Below are positions 5,821 to 7,253 of a DNA stretch of 7,253 bases, piece after piece; positions within the stretch are counted from its first letter, which is position 1; each line of letters opens with the position of its first letter. A program made the translations under genes and the position numbers. The stretch is from Balneolaceae bacterium (lineage in GTDB: Bacteria > Bacteroidota > Rhodothermia > Balneolales > Balneolaceae), in NCBI GenBank assembly GCA_007129085.1, contig SKWF01000277.1, positions 1-7,253 on the forward strand. Reading direction: 5' to 3'. Below the pieces are notes generated by a model that worked only from the letters and a program-made list of their open reading frames with translations, searched no databases and had not been told where the DNA came from.

Positions 5821-7253
5821 ATGATGAAATATTCAGCTGCATTTTTGGCTCTGCTTCTCACAGTAATGCTACTCCCGTTAGATGCGGAGGCTCAACGTGC
5901 CGGCTACTGGCAGCAGGAAGTTGAGTATGTGATGGATGTGGATATGGATGTGGAAACCAACAGGTTTACCGGCACCCAAGAGCTAACTTACCATAACAAC
6001 TCACCGGATACACTCCACCGGGCTTTTTACCATCTCTATTTTAATGCATTTCAGCCGAACAGCATGATGGACAAACGCTCGCGAACCATTGAAGATCCGG
6101 ATAGCCGTGTGCGCGACAGGATCTATCACTACGACGAAACGGAGATTGGATACCATAAAGTTGACCGGTTGAAACAGAATGGCCAAGAGCTCGACTATAC
6201 GATCAAAGGAACTGTAATGGTCGTGGAGCTGGCTGAGCCGATCGCTCCCGGTGAAGAGACGGTTTTTGAAATGGAATTTAACGGACAGGTGCCGCTGCAG
6301 ACTCGCCGCTCCGGCCGTGATAACTTGGAGGGAATTCGACTCTCGATGGCGCAGTGGTATCCAAAAATTGCGGCATATGATGAGAATGGCTGGCATCCAA
6401 CCCCGTATATCGGTCGTGAGTTCTACGCTCCGTTTGGCACGTTTGATGTGACGATTCATATCGACAAAGATTATGTAGTTGCGGCGGGATCAATCCTGCA
6501 GAATCCGGAGGAAGTTGGGTACGGATATGAATCACCCGACATGCAGGTAAATCGTCCCGATGGAGATAAATTGAGCTGGAATTTCCGATCAGAAAATGTT
6601 CACGATTTTATGTGGGCAGCTGACCCCGATTACACACATGTAACAGCGCAAGTGCCGGGCGGGCCGCTGCTGAGATTTTTCTATCAAACCGATCCGGTTG
6701 CAATTAATGCCGATGATGATGAACAGGCTCAGCTCTTGGAAAACTGGGAGAATCTGCCTGAATATACGATCAAGGCCTTTGAGTATATGAACGAAAATTA
6801 CGGAGAGTATCCGTATGATGAGTATATCGTGATTCAGGGTGGTGACGGCGGCATGGAGTACACCATGGGAACGTTGATTACCGGAAACCGGAGTTTTGAA
6901 AGCCTGCTGGGCGTTACCGTGCACGAATTGATTCACGCATGGTATGAAGGCGTAATTGCCACCGATGAGACTACGGAGCAGTGGATTGATGAGGGTTTTA
7001 CGGTGTATCTTTCCGCATTTACGATGAATGAAATTCTGGACCGTGGTGAAGATGACCCGATGCTCTCGAGGTATAACGGTTACTACCGGGTTGTAAATGC
7101 GGGCATCGAAGAGCCGATGCATATTCATGCGGATCACTACGTAACGAATACGGCGTATGGAATGGCCTCCTATACAAAGGGAGCGATATTTTTGCATCAG
7201 CTGGGATATGTTGTAGGTGAGGATGTGTTAAAAAGAAGCCTGAACCGATTTTA
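5821..7253 (+). CDS. Secreted M1-family zinc metallopeptidase (3' end outside window)
   Basis: The frame runs from ATG 5821 (a second ATG follows at 5824) to the window edge without a stop, giving 477 complete codons of what is normally a protein of 600 or more residues. Residues 1-24 form a signal peptide (predicted cut AEA|Q), so the enzyme works outside the cytoplasm. An N-terminal beta domain carries QWYPKIAAYD (178-187). The catalytic domain has GGMEY (343-347), corresponding to the GAMEN exopeptidase motif. The gluzincin site is HELIH (368-372) with the third zinc ligand E391 in the sequence WIDEGF, exactly HExxH-x18-E. Tyr451 in SYTKGA matches the catalytic tyrosine position. The expected activity is removal of N-terminal amino acids from peptides; the substrate is unknown. 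The sequence style is that of Bacteroidetes M1 peptidases. It starts 50 bases after recR and may be read through from it, though the function is unrelated. An in-frame ATG at 5785 would put 12 extra residues before the signal peptide and is less likely. Confidence 0.92.
   Translation, partial: MMKYSAAFLALLLTVMLLPLDAEAQRAGYWQQEVEYVMDVDMDVETNRFTGTQELTYHNNSPDTLHRAFYHLYFNAFQPNSMMDKRSRTIEDPDSRVRDRIYHYDETEIGYHKVDRLKQNGQELDYTIKGTVMVVELAEPIAPGEETVFEMEFNGQVPLQTRRSGRDNLEGIRLSMAQWYPKIAAYDENGWHPTPYIGREFYAPFGTFDVTIHIDKDYVVAAGSILQNPEEVGYGYESPDMQVNRPDGDKLSWNFRSENVHDFMWAADPDYTHVTAQVPGGPLLRFFYQTDPVAINADDDEQAQLLENWENLPEYTIKAFEYMNENYGEYPYDEYIVIQGGDGGMEYTMGTLITGNRSFESLLGVTVHELIHAWYEGVIATDETTEQWIDEGFTVYLSAFTMNEILDRGEDDPMLSRYNGYYRVVNAGIEEPMHIHADHYVTNTAYGMASYTKGAIFLHQLGYVVGEDVLKRSLNRF

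Noticed and set aside
6589..7197. Minus-strand ORF of 202 codons opposite the M1 peptidase
   Set aside because: The plus strand encodes a clear M1 catalytic domain throughout this stretch, and the antisense product has no recognisable features.

Overview
The window looks like chromosomal DNA from a Bacteroidota/Balneolota/Rhodothermota-type bacterium. The support is a secreted GWxTD-family protein, a Bacteroidetes-style secreted M1 metallopeptidase, A/T-rich leaders without Shine-Dalgarno sequences, a TAnnTTTG promoter element, and the housekeeping order dnaX-ybaB-recR. The lineage is an inference from protein style; there is no rRNA or other taxonomic marker here.

Layout. Positions 1-537 (+) hold the 3' end of a DUF4097-type beta-repeat protein built on eight RTSGG motifs. 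It converges tail to tail, with an 11-base gap, on a 691-residue secreted GWxTD-domain protein (549-2624, -). A 150-base divergent spacer (2625-2774) separates that gene from a rightward cluster: dnaX (2775-4679), ybaB/ebfC (4734-5078), recR (5165-5770) and the 5' part of a secreted M1 aminopeptidase (5821 to the window end, no stop reached). Spacers in the rightward cluster are 54, 86 and 50 bases. No RNA genes, CRISPR arrays, insertion sequences or phage genes were seen, and no gene-free stretch exceeds 300 bases.

How the genes fit together. dnaX (clamp-loader subunit), ybaB (nucleoid-associated protein) and recR (recombination mediator) are a widely conserved replication/repair neighbourhood. 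The peptidase may be cotranscribed with them but has an unrelated, envelope or extracellular job. The two leftmost genes encode exported proteins and have no visible link to the cluster.

The window is mostly ordinary. The best observation is in dnaX. An A9 run followed by G lies just after the clamp-loader core. It contains the heptamer A AAA AAG in the phase used by E. coli dnaX, and both alternative frames stop within 20 bases. This is a strong candidate for programmed production of a short gamma form by slippage. The same DnaX also lacks the four-cysteine zinc module normally found between Walker A and Walker B.
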